Positions 25,697 to 33,410 of a stretch of 64,000 nt of DNA are shown here, one piece after another. The notes under the pieces were generated by a model. The model had not been told where the DNA came from, did no database searches, and saw only the letters and a program-made list of their open reading frames with translations. Source of the stretch: Lentisphaerota bacterium. Lineage in GTDB: Bacteria; Verrucomicrobiota; Lentisphaeria; Victivallales; Victivallaceae. Both the position numbers and the translations under genes were made by a program. The stretch is taken from contig SUVY01000003.1 in assembly GCA_015061775.1 (NCBI GenBank), positions 1-64,000 of the forward strand. Reading direction: 5' to 3'. Position 1 is the stretch's first letter; the number at the start of each line of letters is the position of its first letter.

Positions 25697-27046
25697 TCAT
25701 CTCTTTTGGAGAATGGATTTGAGATATGCTTCACGGCGTGCCATTCCGGGCTTGTGATGGGCTCCGTGAGCTCCGTCAGGAACGATGGTGAGCCACTTTT
25801 GGGTGGTTTGCGGAATATTGTTGTAAGCCGCCAGCACGCTGGTGGGAACGCAGGTGCGGTCGAAGAGACCGGTGTTCACGTTGATCGGGCACTTGATGCG
25901 TTTGGCAAAATAGACGTTGTCGTAGTAGGCGGCAGCCGCGGCGACAGCGGGGTCGGCGGGTTTTCCATCTTTTCCAGCTCTGTAAAGACGGGGCCATCCG
26001 CTGTCGCGTTTGGCGAGGCAGCCGGCATGGTCGCTCATAGCGGGAACTCCGGCGACGGCGTAGGTGATATCCTTATCGAGAGCGCAGGCGGCGAAAACCT
26101 GAGCTCCGCCCTGACTTCCGCCCTGGACGATGATGTGTTTTCCGTCCCACTCAGGAAGGGTCTTGACGTAATCAAGAGAGCGCATCACGCGCATATACAT
26201 ACCTTTGAAGTAGAAGGAGTTGCGGTCTTCTTTTCCCCAATGCGGATATCCAACCTTTCCTTTGGGCAGGTAGTATTCTTTTTTCAGCTTGTCGTAATAC
26301 GCCCTGGTTTTTCCGTTTTCGATACCGTGGGCATTGACGTTGAAGGTGATGCATCCGAAAGATGCTCTTGCAAGATCTTTTCCGGCAGTTCTGACTCCGG
26401 CACCGTCGTAGTAGAGGATGGCGGGGCAGCTTTTGGGCTTGGCGTTTTTGGGCATCGAGAGATATCCGGAAACGGGTTTTCCTCCGGCACAATCGACTTT
26501 GACATCGTAGCAGACGACCTTGTCTGCGAGGCTGCCGGTGAGTTTGACGGGAACTCTTTTGGCTTTTACCGGAACGGCATCAAGCTCTTTGCGGACGCCT
26601 GCCCAGAACTGGTCGAAATCTGCGGGTTCGGGATAGACGGACACAAGTTTTTCCGGAGAGAACAACGCACCGACTCCGACGGCATCGGTGAGGACTTTTC
26701 TTCTCCAGCTTGAGGTGGTGATCTTCATCATTTTTCCGTCTTTGCCGTGGATGGAAAATCCGAGTCTGACCCAACCGGGATAGTTGAGAGAGACCTCTTT
26801 GGTCCAGAGTTTTCCGGAGACAAATTTTCCGCGGGTGGTCTTCTGGTTGTCGGCGGAGCAGAAGTAGCGCACTTCTATACCTTCGGCAGGTTTGCCGTCA
26901 GCGAGCACCTGACAGGTGAATACGGCGGTCTCTCCGGCTTTGAAAACGCCGTCCGGACGGTTGACTTTGAGTTCAAGGGTGTATTCGGCAGCGGCGAGTA
27001 TCGCGGCGCAGAATATGAGAGCGAGTGAGAAAATAAGTTTTTTCAT
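25697..27046 (-). CDS. Secreted acetylxylan-esterase-like protein, array member 5
   Basis: 449 residues: signal peptide (cleavage near AAA-EY at ~20), an Ig-like N-terminal domain to ~115, a linker rich in PADFDQFW, then an alpha/beta-hydrolase of the AXE1 (CE7) type. Catalytic Ser lies in GGSQGG (~325), Asp in GLFDRTCVPTS and His in GAHGAHH. The canonical CE7 Arg-Gly-Gln is replaced by NVNAHGIENG, shared by all five paralogues. CE7 enzymes deacetylate xylan or small sugars; substrate here is unproven. Last gene of the array, followed by a terminator. Confidence 0.85.
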   Translation of the reverse strand: MKKLIFSLALIFCAAILAAAEYTLELKVNRPDGVFKAGETAVFTCQVLADGKPAEGIEVRYFCSADNQKTTRGKFVSGKLWTKEVSLNYPGWVRLGFSIHGKDGKMMKITTSSWRRKVLTDAVGVGALFSPEKLVSVYPEPADFDQFWAGVRKELDAVPVKAKRVPVKLTGSLADKVVCYDVKVDCAGGKPVSGYLSMPKNAKPKSCPAILYYDGAGVRTAGKDLARASFGCITFNVNAHGIENGKTRAYYDKLKKEYYLPKGKVGYPHWGKEDRNSFYFKGMYMRVMRSLDYVKTLPEWDGKHIIVQGGSQGGAQVFAACALDKDITYAVAGVPAMSDHAGCLAKRDSGWPRLYRAGKDGKPADPAVAAAAAYYDNVYFAKRIKCPINVNTGLFDRTCVPTSVLAAYNNIPQTTQKWLTIVPDGAHGAHHKPGMARREAYLKSILQKR

Positions 27047-27052
27047 TTCAGA

Positions 27053-28387
27053 TTATTCCTTTCTGTGTTTGTTGAGCGCAGGAACAAACAGATTTGTTTT
27101 TGAACCGCCGTGATTTCCGCCCGGAGTAAATACGATCGACTTGAAGACTCCGTCGGGAATATTGTTGTACGCGCGGTAAACGCTGGTCGGAGGACAGGTG
27201 AAATCCCAGCCTCCGGTGCTGAGATAGATCGGGCACTTGATGCGTTTGGCGAAGAAAACTCCGTCATAGTATGAGCCGCACTTCTGGGCTTTGGGGTTGT
27301 TGACTTTGCCTTTTTTGCAGTTGTAGAGCTTGGGCCAGCCGCTGACGTGACCGGCAATGCAGCCGGAGTGGTCGCACATGGCGGGAACTTCGCATCTTGC
27401 AAGCGTGATATCCTTGTCCATTGCGCAGGCGACGAGCACCTGAGCTCCGCCCTGACTTGAACCGCTTACGATGAGGTGTTTTCCGTCCCACTCCGGAAGT
27501 GATTTGACGTACTCAAGAGCACGCATTACACGCATGAACATACCTTTGAAGTAGAAGGAGTTGCGGTCTTCTTTGCCCCAATGCGGATATCCTGCCTTTC
27601 CTTTGGGCAGGTAGTATTCGTTTTTCAGCTTGTCGTAATACGCCCTGGGTTTTCCGTTTTCGATACCGTGGGCGTTGATGTCAAATGTGATGACCCCGCT
27701 GGCTGCCAGGGAATGGGCAGTGTATGCCGAGCCGACGCCTGCTCCGTGGAAAGAGACATAGGCAGGGCAGCTTTTGGGTTTGGCGTTTTTGGGCATTGCG
27801 AGGTATCCGGAAACCGGTTTGTCTCCGGCGCAGTCTACTTTGATATCGTAAATCTGCAGCTTTGCGTGCTTGAGGCTCTTTTTCTCGAGCACTTTCACCG
27901 GAGTCTTGGCGAGTTCGGCTTTGACGCCGTTCCAGAACTCATCGAAGTCGGCAGGCTCATCCATGGTCGGAGCAAGTTTTTCCGGCTCGACCATCACACC
28001 GTATCCGGCAGAGATGAACTTGGAGGAAGTCCTTCCGTTTCTGACGATCTTCCGGGAGCGTATTGCGCCTTTTTCATCGACAGCGTAAAGGCACAGAGAG
28101 ACCCAGCCCGGAGCAGTCGGAGTGTATTCAAATTTGAAAGTCTGTGCCGCATCAGCTTTTTTTATCCACTTGACAGTCTTGCTGTTGAAGGTGAATGAGG
28201 CTCTGACCAGAGTGCCTGCGGCAGGTTTTCCGTCTTTTTTGATGTCCGCGGTGAATACGACTTTTTCTCCGACTTTGCAGAAGGGTTCTTTCAAATTGCT
28301 TGTGATGTTGAAGGTGATATTTTCCGCAAACACGGCACAGCAGAGAGCTGCGCAGAAAATCACGGCGAATAATTTTTTGATACTCAT
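27053..28387 (-). CDS. Secreted acetylxylan-esterase-like protein, array member 4
   Basis: 444 residues with a signal peptide (to CAVFA, ~21), Ig-like domain and CE7-like hydrolase. The nucleophile elbow is GSSQGG, the Asp site GGWDFTCPPTS and the His site GGNHGG. It is closest to array member 5 in the core (shared KEYYLPKG-type loop and GYPHWGKEDRNSFYFKGM) but differs in the N-terminal domain, which keeps strand pattern and little sequence. Six bases separate it from member 5. Confidence 0.85.
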   Translation of the reverse strand: MSIKKLFAVIFCAALCCAVFAENITFNITSNLKEPFCKVGEKVVFTADIKKDGKPAAGTLVRASFTFNSKTVKWIKKADAAQTFKFEYTPTAPGWVSLCLYAVDEKGAIRSRKIVRNGRTSSKFISAGYGVMVEPEKLAPTMDEPADFDEFWNGVKAELAKTPVKVLEKKSLKHAKLQIYDIKVDCAGDKPVSGYLAMPKNAKPKSCPAYVSFHGAGVGSAYTAHSLAASGVITFDINAHGIENGKPRAYYDKLKNEYYLPKGKAGYPHWGKEDRNSFYFKGMFMRVMRALEYVKSLPEWDGKHLIVSGSSQGGAQVLVACAMDKDITLARCEVPAMCDHSGCIAGHVSGWPKLYNCKKGKVNNPKAQKCGSYYDGVFFAKRIKCPIYLSTGGWDFTCPPTSVYRAYNNIPDGVFKSIVFTPGGNHGGSKTNLFVPALNKHRKE

Positions 28388-28388
28388 T

Positions 28389-29765
28389 TTATTTTTTTCC
28401 TTTTATGTGGTCGAGAAAAATCGGAGTGAACTGGTTTTCCGGAACGCTGTGGGCGGCGGTCGGAACACAGTAAATACTCTTTTTGACTCCGTCCGGAATA
28501 TTGTTGTACGCCGCAAAAACGCTGGTGGGGGCGCATGTGGTATCGACAAATCCGGTGTAGAGGTAGATCGGACACTTGATGCGTTTTGCGAAATAAACTC
28601 CGTCGAAGTAGGAGGCGCATTTTGCGACCTTTTCCGGCTCAGGTTTTTCCGTGGGCAGCTTGTGGCTGAGCAGACGCGGCCAGCCGGGCTGTCTGCCGGA
28701 GGCTTCCGCGAAGTGGTCGCACATGGCGGGAACTTTGCAGCGGGCGAGGGTGATATCGTGATCGAGCGCACAGGCGACGAGGACTTGAGCACCTCCCTGA
28801 CTTCCTCCGGAAACGACGAGGGTTTTGCCGTCCCACTCAGGAAGAGACTTCACGAACTCAAGTGAACGCAGAACGCGCATATACATACCCTTCATGTAGT
28901 AGGAGTCGCGGTCAGTCTTGTTGTGATACTGATAGGAGCCCTTGTCTTTCGGACGGAGTGTTTCATTGCTGAGTTTGGTGTAATATTCCTCCGGGTGTCC
29001 GTTTTCGATACCGTGGGCATTGACATCGAAGACAATGGTGTTGTTTGATATATCATAACGGGACAGTCTCGCCGAGCGGACACCTGCTCCGTGATAGGTG
29101 ATGAGGGCAGGAAGCGATTTCGGTTTGGCTCCTTTGGGCATTGAGAGGTATCCGGAAACAGGCATTCCGCCTGCACAAGCTACTTTGACATCGCAGATAT
29201 CGTACTTTTCCGGATTCTGCACTTTGGCTGCCGCGATGACGGATGCGGGAACGGGCTTTTTCTCAATCAGTTTTACGGGAACTGCGGCGAGCTCTTTTTT
29301 GACTCCGTTCCAAAAAGCGTCGAAGTCGGCAGGTTCCTCTTTTGAGTGGCGGAGTTTATCCGGTTCGACCATAGCTCCGATGCCGCCGGATTTAGCTGCT
29401 TTGATGCTTTTGGTGTTGTTGGGATCAAGTACGCGCCTGATGTAATATTTGTCAGATTTGGTTCCGGCAAAAGCGAAGAGACGCAGATATATCCATCCGG
29501 GTTTGTCCGCTTTTACTGAAAAAGTGAGGGTCTCAGCTCCATCGACGACACCGCATTTGATGGTTTTGGTATCATATATCAGACGGTATCCGAATTTTTT
29601 TGAGGCTGCGGGTTTCTTGTCTTCAAGCATTTGGGCTGTGAAGGTCACCGTCTCTCCGGTCTTGAAGATGGCATCTTTTTTGTTGACGGTGCATTTAAAG
29701 CTGAATTTTCCGGCAAAAACGGAAAAGACAGCCGCCGCCAGCAGCAGAGTCAAATACTTTTTCAT
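28389..29765 (-). CDS. Secreted acetylxylan-esterase-like protein, array member 3
   Basis: 458 residues, the longest member, with a signal peptide ending near FAG (~19). It has a GGSQGG elbow, GFVDTTCAPTS acid site and a diverged histidine end, TAAHSVPE, where the others have a Gly before His. The lid region is distinct (YQYHNKTDRDSYYMKGM; the insert GRQPGWPRLLSHKLP). These changes suggest a different substrate range. One base separates its stop from the next ATG. Confidence 0.83.
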   Translation of the reverse strand: MKKYLTLLLAAAVFSVFAGKFSFKCTVNKKDAIFKTGETVTFTAQMLEDKKPAASKKFGYRLIYDTKTIKCGVVDGAETLTFSVKADKPGWIYLRLFAFAGTKSDKYYIRRVLDPNNTKSIKAAKSGGIGAMVEPDKLRHSKEEPADFDAFWNGVKKELAAVPVKLIEKKPVPASVIAAAKVQNPEKYDICDVKVACAGGMPVSGYLSMPKGAKPKSLPALITYHGAGVRSARLSRYDISNNTIVFDVNAHGIENGHPEEYYTKLSNETLRPKDKGSYQYHNKTDRDSYYMKGMYMRVLRSLEFVKSLPEWDGKTLVVSGGSQGGAQVLVACALDHDITLARCKVPAMCDHFAEASGRQPGWPRLLSHKLPTEKPEPEKVAKCASYFDGVYFAKRIKCPIYLYTGFVDTTCAPTSVFAAYNNIPDGVKKSIYCVPTAAHSVPENQFTPIFLDHIKGKK

Positions 29766-31111
29766 TTTGCTTTTCCTTTGGAAGTTACTTTTTTGATATA
29801 CTCTTTGAGAGCCTTGTGACCTTTGGCGTGGAAAGCGCTATGCCCACCCTTGGGACTTACCTGTATATACTTCTTTGTAGCAGCAGGAATCTGATTGTAT
29901 GCGGCAAAGACTCCGGACGGATAGCATCTGACATCGATGAGACCTGTGTTGATGTACGTCGGGCACTTGATACGTCTTGCAAAAAACATACAGTCAAAGT
30001 AGCTCAGGTTCTTCACCAGCGCTGGAGTTTCTTCTGCCTCCTTTTTCGTATAGACGTCACCGCCTCCGCCCATGCGGTCGGTGAGGACTCCGGATATATC
30101 GCACCGTCCGGGGACTCCGGCGCGGAGGAATGTCACATCTTTGTCGAGAGCCGCTGCGACGATGGATTGAGTGCCGCCCTGACTGGTTCCGGATATGGCG
30201 AGGTGTTTGCCATCCCATTCCGGAAGGGTTTTGACGTATTCCAGAGCTCTCAGCACTCTGAGAAACATTCCGCGCATATAATATTTTTGCGGGTCATGTT
30301 TGTACCATGTATAGTAGTCGTTTTGGCGGTGTTTGTCATGAGTTTTGTAATAGTAGTTTTTGCGCAGGTCGGCGTAAAACTTTTTCGGTTTTCCGTTTTC
30401 GATACCGTGGGCGTTGACGTCGAAAGTGATTGCTCCGAGCATTGCGTGTTCGATAATGGCTTTTGCGCTCCGGACGCCTGCACCGTGAAAGTTTACCAGA
30501 GCAGGAACACTTTTTGGGGCGATCCCTTCGGGAATACAGAGGATTCCGGAAACCGGTTTTTCTCCGGCACAGGATATTTTGACGTCAAATATCCTGATAC
30601 CTTTTCTGCCCGGAAGAGCTTTCATTTCAAGCACCTTCAGCGGAACTGCAGCCAGCTCTTTTTTTGCATCCAGCCAGAACTGGTCAAAATCTGCGGGCTC
30701 TTCGGTGAAAGGCTTGATTTCACGCGGAGATACTATCGCTCCTGCCAGCCCGGTGAATACAGCATTTATTCCTTTGCGGTTTTTCTGACAGATGAATTTT
30801 CCATCGGCACCGGCAGCTCTGACTTCGAGACGTGCCCAGTCCGGACGCTCGACGGAGGTCTCTATTTTCAGACCGTCTTTTGCGGGGACTTTGCCCGCTT
30901 TTATCTTTTTGCTTCCGTGAAAAAGGGTGTAATGAATGTCCTTGTCCTCCGGAGTTTTTCCATCCTCTTTGAGGGTTGCGGTAAAGATGATCTTCTCATT
31001 TACCTTATAGACACCACTTTTTTTGTCTGTGGAGCACTCAAAGGTCAGAGTTCCGGCAAGGAGGCACTGAGCTGCTGCCAGGGTGATCAATGAAACAAGA
31101 GATTTTTTCAT
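29762..31111 (-). CDS. Secreted acetylxylan-esterase-like protein, array member 2
   Basis: 449 residues, signal peptide ending near LAG (~20). The elbow is GTSQGG, the acid site GLIDVRCYPSG and the histidine site KGGHSAFH. It shares with member 1 the RPDWARLEVRAAGADGKF block of the Ig-like domain and a lid rich in Tyr and Lys (NYYYKTHDKHR). The ATG overlaps the stop of array member 3 by 4 bases, as in coupled genes. Acetyl-ester hydrolysis is inferred from the fold. Confidence 0.83.
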   Translation of the reverse strand: MKKSLVSLITLAAAQCLLAGTLTFECSTDKKSGVYKVNEKIIFTATLKEDGKTPEDKDIHYTLFHGSKKIKAGKVPAKDGLKIETSVERPDWARLEVRAAGADGKFICQKNRKGINAVFTGLAGAIVSPREIKPFTEEPADFDQFWLDAKKELAAVPLKVLEMKALPGRKGIRIFDVKISCAGEKPVSGILCIPEGIAPKSVPALVNFHGAGVRSAKAIIEHAMLGAITFDVNAHGIENGKPKKFYADLRKNYYYKTHDKHRQNDYYTWYKHDPQKYYMRGMFLRVLRALEYVKTLPEWDGKHLAISGTSQGGTQSIVAAALDKDVTFLRAGVPGRCDISGVLTDRMGGGGDVYTKKEAEETPALVKNLSYFDCMFFARRIKCPTYINTGLIDVRCYPSGVFAAYNQIPAATKKYIQVSPKGGHSAFHAKGHKALKEYIKKVTSKGKAK

Positions 31112-31120
31112 GGAGCAGTC

Positions 31121-32452
31121 TTATTTTTTAAAGATTGATTTGATGTAGGCGTTCAAGGCTTTCTGACCGTCGGTGTGCGGAGTGCCGTGTCCTCCGGTGG
31201 GAGAGGTCTGCATCGCCTTTTTTACTCCGGCGGGAACGCTGTTGTAGGCTGCAAAGACGCTCGACGGAGGACAGACGCTATCCATGAATCCGGTGTTGAA
31301 ATAGATGGGGCACTTGATGCGTTTGGCAAAATAAGCTCCGTCGAAGTATGCGGCGCACTTGGCGTATTCGGGGTTGGTCTTGTACTCAGAAGCCTTGTAG
31401 AGGCCGGGCCATCCGCTGTGACGGTTTGCGAGACATCCGGAGTGATCGCACTGGGCGGGAACTCCGGCTCTGGCGAAGGTGATATCCTTGTCGAGACCGC
31501 AGGCGGCGAGCACCTGGGCACCGCCTTGGCTTCCTCCGACGACGATCAGGTGTTTGCCGTCCCACTCAGGAAGGCTCTTGATGTATTCCAGAGCGCGGAT
31601 GACGCGGGTGTACATGCCTTTGAAGTAGTATTTGTCGCGGTCGTGTTTGTTCCAGAGGGCATAACGGGTCTTGCGGAATTCATCTTGAGTGGTATAATAG
31701 TAGTTTTTGCGCAGATCTTCATAGAATGCTTTGGGTTTGCCGTTTTCGATACCGTGGGCGTTGATGTCGAGCGCGATAAAGCCGCGGGCAGCCATTGAGA
31801 CGGGAGCGTGTGCGCTGCGGACGCCTGCTCCGTGGAAAGAGACGTAAGCAGGGCAGCTTTTGGGCTTGGCGTTTTGGGGGACGCAGAGGTAACCTGAGAC
31901 GGGTTTGTCTCCGGCGCATGCGACTTTGACGTCATAGACCTTCGCGTTTTTGTTGGAAATTTCCACCTTCTCAAGCTCTTTGACCGGAATAGCTGCGAGC
32001 TCTTTTTTGACACCGTCCCAGAAGGCATCGAAGTCGGCGGGTTCCGGAAGCGGAGGCAGAAGTTTTTCCGGCTCGACCATAGCTCCGGTACCGCCATGGA
32101 CGGCGGCAATGGCTCCGCTCTTGGCCTTCTGTTTGATGAATTTACCGTCGGCACCGATTGCCCAGACCTCGATACGCACCCACGCCGGGCGGTCGATGGA
32201 AGTCTCTATTTTAAGACCGTTTTTCGCGGAGACGTTTCCGCGTTTGACCACCTTGTTGGCGTGATAGAGTCTGTAACGGATCTTTTTGTTCGCGGGAACA
32301 GCTCCGTCCTCTTTGAGCGCGGCGGTAAAGACGATCTTTTCGTTTACCTTGTAGATTGCATCTTTTTTGTTGGTTGAGAACTCAAATTTGAGCTCTCCGG
32401 CGGCGAGACTCAGGATGCTGAGCAACAGCAGTGCGGTGAAAATTCTTTTCAT
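31121..32452 (-). CDS. Secreted acetylxylan-esterase-like protein, array member 1 (first in operon)
   Basis: 443 residues, signal peptide ending near LAAG (~19). The elbow is GGSQGG, the acid site GFMDSVCPPSS and the histidine site TGGHGTPH. AAGGA lies seven bases before the ATG. No convincing promoter was found in the 304-base gap upstream, although the operon must start there, because the divergent purO gene lies beyond. The gap holds a plus-strand purO promoter and otherwise nothing I recognise. Confidence 0.85.
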   Translation of the reverse strand: MKRIFTALLLLSILSLAAGELKFEFSTNKKDAIYKVNEKIVFTAALKEDGAVPANKKIRYRLYHANKVVKRGNVSAKNGLKIETSIDRPAWVRIEVWAIGADGKFIKQKAKSGAIAAVHGGTGAMVEPEKLLPPLPEPADFDAFWDGVKKELAAIPVKELEKVEISNKNAKVYDVKVACAGDKPVSGYLCVPQNAKPKSCPAYVSFHGAGVRSAHAPVSMAARGFIALDINAHGIENGKPKAFYEDLRKNYYYTTQDEFRKTRYALWNKHDRDKYYFKGMYTRVIRALEYIKSLPEWDGKHLIVVGGSQGGAQVLAACGLDKDITFARAGVPAQCDHSGCLANRHSGWPGLYKASEYKTNPEYAKCAAYFDGAYFAKRIKCPIYFNTGFMDSVCPPSSVFAAYNSVPAGVKKAMQTSPTGGHGTPHTDGQKALNAYIKSIFKK

Positions 32453-32632
32453 GATGATCCTTTTTTTTTAGTTGTTAGAAAGATTTTTGTTTGATATCAT
32501 TCAAAAAAACACATGAACTAAAATACACCTTGCAGCGGAATTTTTCCAGTAGAAAAGGCGTGAAAACTGAAAAATTACTCTTCCGCGGACCGTAGTTTGT
32601 ATTCAAAATAGCTCCAAAAACGCTAAATCGAC

Positions 32633-32666
32633 TTGATTTGAACTGAAAACGGTAATATCTTATAAC
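32633..32666 (+). promoter_or_regulatory. Putative purO promoter region
   Basis: Two overlapping matches: TTGATT-17-TATCTT (32633-32661) and TTGAAC-17-TATAAC (32638-32666). They lie ~95 bases before the purO ATG. Either could serve. Confidence 0.4.
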
Positions 32667-32756
32667 TATGGTATAAGAGGGCAGGGCTGGATGCTTTTCA
32701 TTGAAGTTTCCGCAGAACTGCCGCAACATTGCAAAATAAATTCAGGAGACGTAAAA

Positions 32757-33395
32757 ATGTATATTGGCAGAATCGTTGCTGTCGGAATGACCAAAGCCGG
32801 AAAAACAGCGGCAATGTACCGTGTTTCATCCCGTTCTTTCCCCAACCGTATGGCGGTCGAAAATGATGGCAAGATCGCAGTTGTTCCCCGTCCGGGAGCC
32901 GAGGGCGATCTCGCAAAGAACCCCTACATCAGCTATAACTGCCTGCGCATAGCCGGAGAGTGGGCGATCGCAACCAACGGTTCCCAGACCGACCCCATCA
33001 CCGAAAAGATCGCTTCCGGAATGCCTGTCCGCGACGCTATCACCCTCGGACTGCTTGCTCTTGATTACGAGCACGACAGCCTGGATACTCCGCGTATCGT
33101 CGCGGTCGTCCACCGCACCGAGCCCGTGGGATATCTCGGAATCATCCGCAAGGATGCGGTTCTGGTTCGTGAGATCAAACTTACTCCCGGAGTCTGCTAC
33201 TACCTTTCGACCTACGAGAAAAATGCTCCCTGCGACGCCAACATCGACAACGCGTTTGACGGAGCCTGTTCTCATTGCGCCGCCCAGTACATCGTTGACG
33301 GCGGAGTCTTTGCCGGATTCGAGTGTGCCGTGACCAGCGCGGCAGCAATGGCAGATGACGAGGGATTCAACCTCGCAACCACCATCGTCGAGTAA
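32757..33395 (+). CDS. purO: IMP cyclohydrolase PurO (archaeal type)
   Basis: 212 residues from ATG 32757; CAGGAGAC lies just upstream, and an in-frame ATG 22 codons earlier lacks a site and family similarity. It closes the second ring in IMP synthesis. Features of the PurO family: the start MYIGRIVAVG, YRVSSRSFPNR near residue 25, and NPYISYNCLR. Most bacteria use the bifunctional PurH instead. The DNA polymerase begins 15 bases later, so the two are probably co-transcribed. Confidence 0.88.
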   Translation: MYIGRIVAVGMTKAGKTAAMYRVSSRSFPNRMAVENDGKIAVVPRPGAEGDLAKNPYISYNCLRIAGEWAIATNGSQTDPITEKIASGMPVRDAITLGLLALDYEHDSLDTPRIVAVVHRTEPVGYLGIIRKDAVLVREIKLTPGVCYYLSTYEKNAPCDANIDNAFDGACSHCAAQYIVDGGVFAGFECAVTSAAAMADDEGFNLATTIVE

Positions 33396-33410
33396 GAGAG
33401 AGCTTACTTT

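Noticed and set aside
25460-26713. Plus-strand open frame of 417 codons over esterase array member 5
   Set aside because: Begins in the intergenic region and runs antisense to a well-supported gene; no domain is recognisable.
29816-31093. Open frame of 425 codons on the plus strand across esterase array member 2
   Set aside because: It lies antisense to a gene with clear signal peptide and catalytic motifs. The encoded protein is low in recognisable domains and rich in Phe, Cys and Ser, as expected of a reverse frame.
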